Shown here: positions 1-6,519 of the stretch, in pieces
How positions within the stretch are numbered: the first letter of the stretch is position 1
Layout of the letters: every line of letters begins with the position of its first letter
Source: Flavobacteriaceae bacterium
Lineage (GTDB): Bacteria; Bacteroidota; Bacteroidia; Flavobacteriales; Flavobacteriaceae
Reading direction: 5' to 3'
NCBI GenBank assembly: GCA_023262245.1
Contig: JALRDC010000049.1
Span: 1-7,406, forward strand
DNA length: 7,406 nucleotides
Position numbers and translations under genes: made by a program
Notes under the pieces: model-generated
The model's input: the letters and a program-made list of their open reading frames with translations, nothing else
Database searches by the model: none
Told to the model about the DNA's origin: nothing

Positions 1-644
1 TTTCTTTTAACTTCGTGAATGCTCAAGATTGGGCGAGCATGAACCATTTTAAAAAAGCCAATGAGGAATTGCCTCCCGTGGGAAGTAAAGAAAATCGTGT
101 AGTTTTTTTAGGAAATTCCATTACAATCGGGTGGAGTGAAACCCATCCTGAATTTTTTAAAAACAAACCCTATGTAAATCGGGGTATTAGTGGGCAGACT
201 ACCCCACATATGTTGCTGCGCTTTCGCCAAGATGTCATCAATATAGGAGCAACTGCAGTTGTGATCTTAGCAGGTACCAATGATATTGCTCAAAATACAG
301 GCCCTATTACTCTCGAGATGATTCTAGATAACTTAAAATCGATGACTGAGTTAGCCAGAACCCATGACATTAAAGTAATCTTGTGTTCGGTACTCCCTGC
401 GTATGATTATCCTTGGAGACCTGGACTACAACCCAATATTAAAATTCCAAAACTCAATGCATTAATTAAAGACTATGCTGAAAAAAATGGGGTTTATTAT
501 TTAGATTATTTTAGCGCTATCAACGATGGTAACAATGGAATGATTAAAAAATATTCCCCAGACGGGGTTCACCTTTCCCTTGAAGGATATCGGTTTATAG
601 AACCCATGGTCGAAAAAGCTCTAAAAGAAATCCTCTCTAAATGA
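1..644 (+). CDS. Exported SGNH/GDSL-family esterase, 5' end cut off by the window
   Basis: The product is an SGNH-fold serine hydrolase, a family of carbohydrate O-acetylesterases and lipases. The frame is open to the left edge, and the residues before the GTG at 15 (SFNFV, then NAQDW) look like the tail of a signal peptide cut after NA. The real start therefore lies outside the window and GTG 15 is probably internal. Numbering from that GTG, block I is GNSIT with nucleophile Ser35. Block II is NRGISGQ with an oxyanion glycine at 57 or 60, block III is AGTND with Asn89, and block V is SPDGVH with Asp183 and His186. The catalytic set is thus complete. The stop overlaps the start of the sialidase gene by ATGA, which suggests translational coupling. 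From that context I infer that it removes O-acetyl groups from sialic acids or neighbouring sugars. The family alone does not fix the substrate. Confidence 0.93.
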   Translation, partial: SFNFVNAQDWASMNHFKKANEELPPVGSKENRVVFLGNSITIGWSETHPEFFKNKPYVNRGISGQTTPHMLLRFRQDVINIGATAVVILAGTNDIAQNTGPITLEMILDNLKSMTELARTHDIKVILCSVLPAYDYPWRPGLQPNIKIPKLNALIKDYAEKNGVYYLDYFSAINDGNNGMIKKYSPDGVHLSLEGYRFIEPMVEKALKEILSK

Positions 645-1789
645 AAAAAAGGTTTATCATCTGTGCCCTAAGCCTACTTCTTACAATTAGCTGCCAAGCC
701 CCTTCTAAACCTTCTCCAACAGCACTTTTTGAAAATGGACAAGGCGATTATAATTGCTATAGAATTCCTGCCATTCTTAAAGCCCCTGATGGTAGTTTAC
801 TTGCTTTTGCAGAGGGAAGAAGAAAAAGCTGTAGTGATTTTGGAGATGTTGATCTTTTAATGAGACGAAGTAATGATGGGGGTAAAACTTGGGATTCTGC
901 AAAGCTTTTGGTAGACAACGATACTCTTCAAGCTGGAAATCCTGCTCCAGTAGTCGATTTTTTTGATCCAGAATATCCCCAAGGGAGGGTTTTCTTATTT
1001 TACAATACGGGTAATGCATCAGAAAATGATGTCCGAAATGGAAAAGGAACACGGGAAGTGAGTTATATCAGCAGCATAGATAATGGGCTTTCGTGGTCGG
1101 AACCAACAGAAATCACTTCCTCTGTTCATTTTAACCGAAACACCGTTCAAGCAGAAAAAGATTGGAGAACAAACGCAACGACTCCAGGCCACGCCCTGCA
1201 ATTCAAAAGAGGAAAATACAAAGGGCGTATTTACATACCAGCAAACCATTCTGCGGGACCCCCACAAGAAAAGTTCAATGAATACCGTGCTTACGGATTT
1301 TATTCAGATGATCATGGCAAAACATGGACTGTGAGTCCAGACATAGCTATCCCCTCTTCCAATGAAGCTATTGGCGTGGAGCTTCCCAACGGAAATTTAA
1401 TGCTCAACATTCGAGAGCAAAATGGAGATAGTAAACAGCGTTTGGTGGCGATAAGTAATGATGGTGGCGCCACTTGGGACAGGACTTATTTTGATGCTGA
1501 GTTAATCACACCCGTTTGTCAGTCTAGTATACTGTTGTTTGAAACAGAGCAAAGGAATTTCTTAATATATTCTGGACCTAACAGTACAAGTAAAAGAGAA
1601 AAAATGACTTTAAAGGTCAGTCTCGATTCAGGGGCAACATGGACTCACAAATTAGAAGTTCATAAGGGAGGAGCAGCCTACTCGGACTTAGTTCAAATTG
1701 ATAAAGATCATTTGGGATTGTTCTACGAACAAGATTTTAAAAAAATGGTGTTCGAAGTATTTACTCCAGAAGATCTTCTTCTGGAGTAA
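641..1789 (+). CDS. GH33-type exo-alpha-sialidase (neuraminidase), lipoprotein
   Basis: This enzyme is predicted to release terminal sialic acids from glycoconjugates. The 382-residue protein begins with a lipoprotein signal peptide ending in LTISC, with Cys18 as the lipidated residue. The catalytic domain is a six-bladed propeller. Arg41 lies in the YRIP motif, and the arginine triad is completed by Arg258 (LNIRE) and Arg319. Asp66 (CSDFGD) is the likely acid/base, and Glu242 with Tyr347 (AAYSDL) forms the nucleophile pair. The spacings Arg41-Asp66, Glu242-Arg258 and Arg319-Tyr347 agree with those I recall for characterised bacterial sialidases. Five Asp-box motifs (S-x-D-x-G-x-x-W) lie near 77, 145, 222, 272 and 327. 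The length fits a catalytic domain without carbohydrate-binding modules. The ATG overlaps the esterase stop, so the two genes are probably one transcript. No acidic lipoprotein export signal follows Cys18, so it may face the periplasm. The symbol nanH would be plausible but is not proven. Confidence 0.94.
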   Translation: MKKRFIICALSLLLTISCQAPSKPSPTALFENGQGDYNCYRIPAILKAPDGSLLAFAEGRRKSCSDFGDVDLLMRRSNDGGKTWDSAKLLVDNDTLQAGNPAPVVDFFDPEYPQGRVFLFYNTGNASENDVRNGKGTREVSYISSIDNGLSWSEPTEITSSVHFNRNTVQAEKDWRTNATTPGHALQFKRGKYKGRIYIPANHSAGPPQEKFNEYRAYGFYSDDHGKTWTVSPDIAIPSSNEAIGVELPNGNLMLNIREQNGDSKQRLVAISNDGGATWDRTYFDAELITPVCQSSILLFETEQRNFLIYSGPNSTSKREKMTLKVSLDSGATWTHKLEVHKGGAAYSDLVQIDKDHLGLFYEQDFKKMVFEVFTPEDLLLE

Positions 1790-1790
1790 A
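1760..1790. terminator. Perfect 14-bp hairpin spanning the sialidase stop codon, possible bidirectional terminator
   Basis: Bases 1760-1773 (TTTACTCCAGAAGA) are the exact reverse complement of 1777-1790 (TCTTCTGGAGTAAA), with a 3-base loop TCT. The right arm contains the last sialidase codons and its TAA stop. The structure sits between two convergent genes whose stops are only 13 bp apart, which is where a shared terminator is expected. Against a standard intrinsic terminator, no T-run follows the stem on either strand. It could instead stop transcription by another route or protect the 3' ends of both mRNAs. The inverted repeat is certain; the function is inferred. Confidence 0.55.
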
Positions 1791-1802
1791 ACCTCCTAGT
1801 TA

Positions 1803-2336
1803 TTAGTACTCTGAAAAAGTAACTTTTGCGTGACGATCTCCCCAGCCCAAATGTAAATCGAGACCCCCATCAGCTTTTCCAAAACTCATGGAAAATGCCT
1901 CTACACTCTTTGCTCCTGAATTCCAAGGGACAGTAACCCGAGCAATGTCTTTTCCTTGATCATAAGAATAAGCACCCCATACATGTATTGCTTTGTTTAC
2001 AATAAACGTTATCTCATTTCCAGAAGCTATCGCATAGAGCGTATAAGAGCCCGCAGGGATTTCTTTTCCGTCTAATTTTAAGGCTTTATACAATGTCAAT
2101 TCTGTAGCCTCATTAGCGCCCATTCGCCAAATTTTCCCTTCAGGGATCAAAGAGGTAAGCTTACGACCCTTGAGTTGCGGTCTACTGTAAATTACACGAG
2201 CAATTTTATTGGTCTCGCTATTAGACTTTGGATATTTGATCATATCCATCGGGCTTTTGTCAAGGTCGCTAAAGTCTTGTGCTTGGACAACGCCAGCCAT
2301 TAATAAGATTAATGATAATGTGATAAGTGTTTTCAT
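1803..2336 (-). CDS. Exported DUF2911 domain protein
   Basis: The protein has 177 residues with a clear signal peptide cut near VQA|Q (19/20), so it should be periplasmic. The rest matches the DUF2911 family, which is frequent in Bacteroidota and has no established function. Recognisable family blocks are VIYSRPQLKGR (48-58), GKIWRMGANEATELT (67-81), IPAGSYTLYAI (93-103), WGAYSYDQGKD (120-130) and LGWGD (163-167). The fold is probably all beta. It is the last gene of the minus-strand group, 64 bp downstream of the EEP-family gene, and may also have its own promoter because a TATATTAG box lies 23 bp upstream of its ATG. The leader just before the ATG is very A-rich, as is usual in this phylum in place of a Shine-Dalgarno site. 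I assign no biochemical role. Confidence 0.92.
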   Translation of the reverse strand: MKTLITLSLILLMAGVVQAQDFSDLDKSPMDMIKYPKSNSETNKIARVIYSRPQLKGRKLTSLIPEGKIWRMGANEATELTLYKALKLDGKEIPAGSYTLYAIASGNEITFIVNKAIHVWGAYSYDQGKDIARVTVPWNSGAKSVEAFSMSFGKADGGLDLHLGWGDRHAKVTFSEY

Positions 2337-2359
2337 AAATTTATTTTTTTTGTTTTCAT

Positions 2360-2367
2360 CTAATATA
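2360..2367 (-). promoter_or_regulatory. Possible Bacteroidota -7 box upstream of the DUF2911 gene
   Basis: On the minus strand this reads TATATTAG, agreeing at five of the six fixed positions with the TAnnTTTG consensus of the Bacteroidota housekeeping sigma factor. It lies 23 bases before the ATG at 2336. I see no TTG -33 element at the usual distance upstream, so it is a weak candidate. If real, it would let the DUF2911 gene be transcribed separately from the two genes before it. Confidence 0.25.
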
Positions 2368-2400
2368 GGAAACTCGTTTTGAAATTTGAGGTGAGAATTG

Positions 2401-3237
2401 TTAAAAGGTACAAACGGCGTAAACTGGGTGATGATCAGAGGCCCAGCGACCTTTTGGAGTTTTGAGCCAAAGATGAGTTGCTTCAGAAAGAATAAAACCC
2501 TTTTGAAAGATGTAATCTATTCTGTTTTCGGCTGTTTTATCCAGTTTAAATCCTGTAAAAGTTCCAAAATGTGGATCTGAAGGAGGAAAATCTTTCATTA
2601 CATCCTGAAAAACAGACTGTAAAAGCTCAATAGGTTCGGTGTCCGGATTCAGATTGAAATCTCCTGTGAGTAAGGTAGGCAGGTTTACAGGGTTTAACTT
2701 AGAGATTTGATTCAGTATCAGTTGGGCAGCTTCCTTTCTTGCCCGAACTCCTATGTGATCAAAATGAGTGTTAAAAACCCAAAATTGTTTTGCTGATTTA
2801 CGATGTTCTAAAAGCACTGCTGTGCAAATGCGTTCTAAAGCTGCATCCCATCCGACAGATACTCTTTCTGGATTTTCTGAAAGCCAAAAAGTAGACGTTT
2901 TTATAAGTTTGAATCTTCTGTTGTTATAAAAAATTGGACTGTATTCACCACTGGTCTTACCGTCTTCACGACCCACCCCTGCATAGGAAAAATCTTCTAA
3001 AGAAGCATCCAGTTCCTTTAACTGGTGGTGTAAAACCTCTTGCATGCCTATAATATCTAGTACTGTTTCATCAAAGTATTCTATAAGGGTTTCTTTTCTA
3101 AATTTCCATTGATCTTCTCCATCTTTAGGATTATCATAACGAATATTGTAAGACAGAATTTTTAGCTCGAGCTGTTGCTGTTCTGCAAATGTTGATGTAA
3201 GAAGCGATAAAAAGATTACTAAAATGTACATTTTCAA
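2401..3237 (-). CDS. Exported endonuclease/exonuclease/phosphatase-fold hydrolase
   Basis: The product belongs to the metal-dependent EEP superfamily, whose members cut phosphoester bonds in nucleic acids, phosphoinositides or sphingomyelin. Numbered from the TTG start, the motifs are SYNIRYDN with Asn31, GMQEV with Glu67 (Mg2+ ligand), NTHFDH with His158, TGDFNLNPD with Asp193 and Asn195, RIDYIF with Asp241, and SDHHP with Asp268 and His269. All catalytic positions are present. It resembles the roughly 280-residue exported EEP hydrolases of Bacteroidota. A signal peptide is cut near TFA|E (18/19). The start is undecided. TTG 3237 gives an MKMY start with a positive charge and begins only 2 bases after the upstream stop, whereas ATG 3231 is the more usual codon but loses the lysine. 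The tight link to the M20 gene implies co-transcription. The natural substrate cannot be told from the sequence. Confidence 0.92.
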   Translation of the reverse strand: MKMYILVIFLSLLTSTFAEQQQLELKILSYNIRYDNPKDGEDQWKFRKETLIEYFDETVLDIIGMQEVLHHQLKELDASLEDFSYAGVGREDGKTSGEYSPIFYNNRRFKLIKTSTFWLSENPERVSVGWDAALERICTAVLLEHRKSAKQFWVFNTHFDHIGVRARKEAAQLILNQISKLNPVNLPTLLTGDFNLNPDTEPIELLQSVFQDVMKDFPPSDPHFGTFTGFKLDKTAENRIDYIFQKGFILSEATHLWLKTPKGRWASDHHPVYAVCTF

Positions 3238-3239
3238 TT

Positions 3240-4550
3240 TTACAATTTAGTTTTATCTAATTCTAAAATAGAATGAAGCAAAACATTTGCACCCTTAGCA
3301 ATAGCCTCTGGAGTTGAATATTCCTCTGGGGCATGACTGATTCCGTTTACACTTGGAACAAAAATCATTCCTGTAGGAGTTATTACGGCCATGTCTTGAG
3401 CATCATGACCCGCACCACTGGGCATGGTCTTGTGCGAATAACCCAAAGTTTTTGCCTTACTTCGAATAAGAGATTGAATACGCAGATCTGTAAGTGCGGG
3501 CTCAGCGGTTGCATCTATGGGAGTGAATGAAAATTTTGTTCCAGTAGTCGCTCCAATTTCAAATCCTTTTTGTTCTATTTTTTTGTAAAGGCTTTTAATT
3601 TTTTCTGCATTTAAATCTCGTAATTCTAAACTTGCAATGACTTTTCCCGGGATGACATTAGGAGCCCCGGGAAATGCTTCTATTCTCCCTACCGTACCCA
3701 CCTGAGCTCCTTCGGTTGAAGTTACAATTTCATTTACTGCTAAAACAAATTGAGCCGCCGCAATCATGGCATCTTTTCGGTCGTTCATTGGTGTTGTGCC
3801 GGCATGATTTGTAAAGCCCGTGATTTCCACATCCCACCAATTCAAACCAACAATACCCTCAACAACTCCAATATCAACTTTATTTTTATGTAAAATATTT
3901 CCCTGTTCTATATGAAGTTCTAAAAAAGCATGAAGGTCGTCTGAAGTTCTTTTAACTTCCAAAATACGATCAGGATCTCCACCTATTCTCTTTACTCCTT
4001 CTCCATTAGTAAAGCCTGAAGCTGTTTGAACTTCTAATGTTGCTTGATCAATTTTTCCAGCCATGGCTCGAGACCCAAAAATAGCCCCTTCTTCATTCGA
4101 AAAAATAATCAGTTCTAGGGGATGATCGGTCATGACATTGTTTTCAATTAAGGTTTCCAAAACCTCAATACCACCCATCACACCTACGTCGCCATCATAA
4201 TGGCCTCCATTGGGTACCGCATCGATATGTGATCCAAACGCAATGGCCTTGGCTCCTTTTTGCTTTCCTTGCCTGTAAGCTATTAAGTTCCCTGCAGCAT
4301 CGGTACTTACCTTTAATCCCAAGTTCTCAAGATAGCTTGTCAGATGAATTCGAGCAGCAATATCAAAATCACTAAAAGCAACACGATCATTTCCTCCTTG
4401 GGCATTCCTGCCGAATGTTGCCAGTTTTTTTAGCTGGGCTTCAAGCCGGTCTGCGTTTACACGAAGTTCTTCTTGAGCAAGAGTGGAATGAAAAACCAAG
4501 AATAGTATTGAAAGAAATACAATTGGTTTTGAAAATTGAAAGATTCTCAT
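3240..4550 (-). CDS. Exported M20-family amidohydrolase, allantoate amidohydrolase / N-carbamoyl-amino-acid hydrolase type
   Basis: This is a zinc- or manganese-dependent amidohydrolase of the AllC/HyuC group, which splits ureido or carbamoyl C-N bonds, for example in allantoate or N-carbamoyl-L-amino acids. Metal-binding positions are all visible: His108 (GSHID), Asp119 (HYDGDVG), Glu154 (SNEEG, with Glu153 as probable general base), His213 (ELHIEQG) and His406 (GISHAPEE). The lid/dimer domain carries TNHAGTTPM with His249, and conserved Asn298 and Arg311 follow. At 436 residues it is slightly longer than the usual 410 or so because of an N-terminal signal peptide cut near TLA|Q (25/26). Characterised relatives are largely cytoplasmic, so export is notable. 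No purine or hydantoin pathway genes are visible, so the substrate stays open and a dipeptidase-like or other amide substrate is possible. It is the first gene of a minus-strand operon with the EEP hydrolase. Confidence 0.92.
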   Translation of the reverse strand: MRIFQFSKPIVFLSILFLVFHSTLAQEELRVNADRLEAQLKKLATFGRNAQGGNDRVAFSDFDIAARIHLTSYLENLGLKVSTDAAGNLIAYRQGKQKGAKAIAFGSHIDAVPNGGHYDGDVGVMGGIEVLETLIENNVMTDHPLELIIFSNEEGAIFGSRAMAGKIDQATLEVQTASGFTNGEGVKRIGGDPDRILEVKRTSDDLHAFLELHIEQGNILHKNKVDIGVVEGIVGLNWWDVEITGFTNHAGTTPMNDRKDAMIAAAQFVLAVNEIVTSTEGAQVGTVGRIEAFPGAPNVIPGKVIASLELRDLNAEKIKSLYKKIEQKGFEIGATTGTKFSFTPIDATAEPALTDLRIQSLIRSKAKTLGYSHKTMPSGAGHDAQDMAVITPTGMIFVPSVNGISHAPEEYSTPEAIAKGANVLLHSILELDKTKL

Positions 4551-4665
4551 AGGTTTGAATATATGTAATCAAGATAGAGAAAAATTCAAAATGTTGTATT
4601 TATCTTGAAAGAACGGATCATTATTTTACTTTTTACTAAATTTCAAGTTGATTTTAAAATTAAGC
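4551..4665. promoter_or_regulatory. Divergent promoter region between the M20 and esterase genes
   Basis: This AT-rich 115-bp gap separates the divergent starts at 4550 (minus) and 4666 (plus), so both promoters should lie here. A plus-strand TAAATTTC at 4637-4644, 21 bases before the ATG, is one base short of TAnnTTTG. TATCTTGA at 4601-4608 (plus) and at 4576-4569 (minus) are weaker look-alikes. No TTG -33 box is well spaced for any of them, so the promoters are placed by context and not by a good consensus match. Confidence 0.45.
4569..4608. repeat. 8-bp inverted repeat TCAAGATA-N24-TATCTTGA in the divergent promoter region
   Basis: TCAAGATA (4569-4576) and TATCTTGA (4601-4608) are exact reverse complements separated by 24 bases. 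They lie between the two divergent start codons, where a dimeric regulator might bind. A second, interlocking pair, TTTGAAT (4554-4560) and ATTCAAA (4584-4590), is also present. In DNA this AT-rich some matches of this length are expected by chance, so an operator role is only a suggestion. Confidence 0.35.
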
Positions 4666-5529
4666 ATGAAACAACTTCCACATTTTATTCTCGCTCTTTG
4701 CGTTATTTCAATAAGTTTTGCCCAGTCGGGTAAGGTATTAGATGATTTAAGTTTAAATAGTACCCTCCTAAAAGGAGAACGAAAATTTGCTGTTTACTTA
4801 CCTCCAGACTACGACAATTCAAGCCGTTCCTATCCAGTACTGTATTTACTTCATGGCCATACGGACAACCACACGGGCTGGATTCAATTTGGAGAGGTAA
4901 AACACATTGCAGATCAAGCCATAAATAATGGAAGCGCAACACCAATGATCATTGTGATGCCCGATGCTGATGAAGGGCAAGCGGGTTATGTCAATGATCT
5001 TTCTGGAAAATGGAATTATGAGGACTACTTTTTTGAGGAATTTATGCCTCATGTAGAAGAACGATTTCGTATTAAAAAAAATAAGCGGTTTAGAGCAGTA
5101 GCTGGTTTATCCATGGGTGGGGGAGGAAGTTTTATATATGCACTGCACCGACCAGATCTCTTTTCTTCGGCAGCTCCTTTAAGCGCTTCAATAGGGCCTC
5201 AAAGTGTAGAGGAAATGAAAGAATATACCTATTGGGGTTATTCTAAATCCAATCACAATTCAAAGGACTTTGAACGTTTTCAAAAACAGAACAACGCGTT
5301 GTATCTGGTAGATCAAATGGACGTAAATACCTTAAATAGCATAAGGTGGTATATTGATTGTGGAGACGATGATTTTCTTTATAAAAACAACAGTTTAATG
5401 CATCTTAAAATGCGAGAAAAAGGAGTAAAACACGAGTTTCGAATTAGAGATGGAGCGCATAATTGGACCTACTGGAGAAGTGCCCTTCCAAAGGTTCTCG
5501 AATTTATTTCACAAAAATTTCATCAATGA
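4666..5529 (+). CDS. Exported alpha/beta-hydrolase esterase, CE1 / esterase-D-like
   Basis: The product is a putative esterase of the PF00756 type, a family that includes feruloyl and acetyl xylan esterases, S-formylglutathione hydrolases and siderophore esterases. I start it at ATG 4666, giving 287 residues and a normal signal peptide (MKQLPHFIL, cut near SFA|Q at 19/20). The open frame also reaches back to a TTG at 4648, which would put extra residues before that signal. The motifs are LLHGHTDN (62-69, oxyanion region), GLSMGGGGS with nucleophile Ser149, CGDDDFLY with probable acid Asp236, and GAHNWTYW with His265. The triad is complete, and the size fits a single catalytic domain without binding modules. 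The TIM-barrel gene follows after 69 bp on the same strand, so the two may act on the same sugar-derived substrate. The ester it cleaves cannot be named from the sequence. Confidence 0.91.
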   Translation: MKQLPHFILALCVISISFAQSGKVLDDLSLNSTLLKGERKFAVYLPPDYDNSSRSYPVLYLLHGHTDNHTGWIQFGEVKHIADQAINNGSATPMIIVMPDADEGQAGYVNDLSGKWNYEDYFFEEFMPHVEERFRIKKNKRFRAVAGLSMGGGGSFIYALHRPDLFSSAAPLSASIGPQSVEEMKEYTYWGYSKSNHNSKDFERFQKQNNALYLVDQMDVNTLNSIRWYIDCGDDDFLYKNNSLMHLKMREKGVKHEFRIRDGAHNWTYWRSALPKVLEFISQKFHQ

Positions 5530-5534
5530 CGTCG

Positions 5535-5566
5535 AAGCGTATTGGAAATCTCCAAACAGTTCGCTT
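5535..5566 (+). other. Two-tier inverted repeat between the esterase and isomerase genes
   Basis: AAGCG (5535-5539) pairs with CGCTT (5562-5566). Inside it TTGGA (5542-5546) pairs with TCCAA (5551-5555) around a 4-base loop, so the transcript could fold into an interrupted hairpin. It begins 6 bases after the esterase stop. No T-run follows, so it is not a standard terminator; it may attenuate or process a shared transcript, or be fortuitous. Confidence 0.3.
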
Positions 5567-5598
5567 AATTAGATTAAAACCATAACAAAATATTTTAG

Positions 5599-6519
5599 AT
5601 GAATCGAAGAACATTTTTAAATACTACTGCCTTGAGTACAGTAGGTATAGCAACCTTATCCGCATTTAAAAAACAACGTGCTGCACAACAAAATATCAAA
5701 ATCAGTCTAACGCCTTGGTCTTTAATTAGAACCGGTTATGGAGATAAAGACCCCTTAAACGTAGCTTTATTTGACTATCCTGAGGTCGCAAAATCACTAG
5801 GCTTTGACTATATCGATCACGAAATGTTCCATTATCCCAAAAATTTAACGGATAAACATCTAAATCAAATGAATACTGCAATGAAATCTGCGGGTGTATC
5901 CAGTGCAGTAATGCTTACAGGTGGTGTAGGTGACCTTGGAGATGCCAATGCAACAAACCGGAAAGAAGCGATCAAAATATTCCGTTATTGGGTGGATGTG
6001 GCCGCCGAATTAAACTGCAAAGCAATACGAAATGTATGTGGAGAATACATTAGTATTCCGCATCCTGAAAAACTTAAATACGCTACTGAAGGTGTGACAG
6101 CATTAGGCGAATATGCTGCCTCCAAGGGCTTGGACCTTTTGATAGAAAATCACAATGGTTATTCTTCAGATCCTGATTGGATGATTCAACTTATGGAAGG
6201 GGTGAATTTAAAAAATGTCGGAATACTCGGCGATTTTACAAACTGGATCTTGGAACGCAATCCGAACACATACTATCCCGATCCCTACAAGGGAATCGAA
6301 TTACTCTCCCCTTATATTAGAGCAATTAGTGCAAAATCGGAGCGTTTTGACAAAAATGGAGAGGAAACAACCACGGATTACAAAAGAATGTTTAACATCT
6401 TAAAAAATGCCCCAGATTTTGTTTTTGCGGGTGTTGAATTTTTTGGGAACGACATTTCTAGAAACCAAGGGGCTTTACAAACCAGAAACTTGATCGAAAG
6501 GGTTTTGGCTGAAATTTAA
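5599..6519 (+). CDS. Sugar phosphate isomerase/epimerase-like TIM-barrel protein with a twin-arginine-type signal
   Basis: The protein (306 residues) belongs to the xylose-isomerase-like TIM-barrel superfamily, whose members isomerise, epimerise or cleave sugars and related compounds using a divalent metal. The N-terminus MNRRTFLNTTAL has the RRxFL core of a Tat signal followed by a modest hydrophobic stretch to about residue 22, so export in folded form is likely. Probable metal ligands are Glu183 (LIENHNG, with His185 nearby), Asp212 (GDFTNW) and Glu280 (GVEFFG). Where many relatives carry His in an HxKD motif, this protein has SAKS (244-247). I recall similar AKS-containing relatives, so this may mark a subfamily and not a dead enzyme. 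It follows the esterase gene by 69 bp, and its stop overlaps the converging gene. The name 'sugar phosphate' is inherited from the family; a periplasmic protein more likely handles non-phosphorylated sugars. Confidence 0.88.
   Translation: MNRRTFLNTTALSTVGIATLSAFKKQRAAQQNIKISLTPWSLIRTGYGDKDPLNVALFDYPEVAKSLGFDYIDHEMFHYPKNLTDKHLNQMNTAMKSAGVSSAVMLTGGVGDLGDANATNRKEAIKIFRYWVDVAAELNCKAIRNVCGEYISIPHPEKLKYATEGVTALGEYAASKGLDLLIENHNGYSSDPDWMIQLMEGVNLKNVGILGDFTNWILERNPNTYYPDPYKGIELLSPYIRAISAKSERFDKNGEETTTDYKRMFNILKNAPDFVFAGVEFFGNDISRNQGALQTRNLIERVLAEI

Noticed and set aside
15..17. GTG as the start of the SGNH esterase
   Set aside because: The frame is open further left, and the preceding residues complete a signal-peptide tail ending in NA|QDW, so the true start lies outside the window.
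777..1267. Minus-strand open frames (91 and 82 codons) and the plus-strand 83-codon frame opposite or within the sialidase gene
   Set aside because: They lie wholly inside a gene with an intact catalytic set, have biased compositions, and show no recognisable domain or start context.
2398..2580. Plus-strand 60-codon frame opposite the end of the EEP gene, with similar short frames at 3333-3530, 4703-4945, 4846-5052 and 6215-6403
   Set aside because: All are shadows of well-supported genes in other frames, with no family resemblance.
4648..4665. TTG start for the CE1-like esterase
   Set aside because: The ATG at 4666 gives a standard signal peptide beginning MKQ; the longer form would add six residues before it using a rarer codon.
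5591..5598. TATTTTAG as a -7 promoter box for the isomerase gene
   Set aside because: It abuts the ATG at 5599, leaving no room for a leader, and lacks a spaced TTG element.
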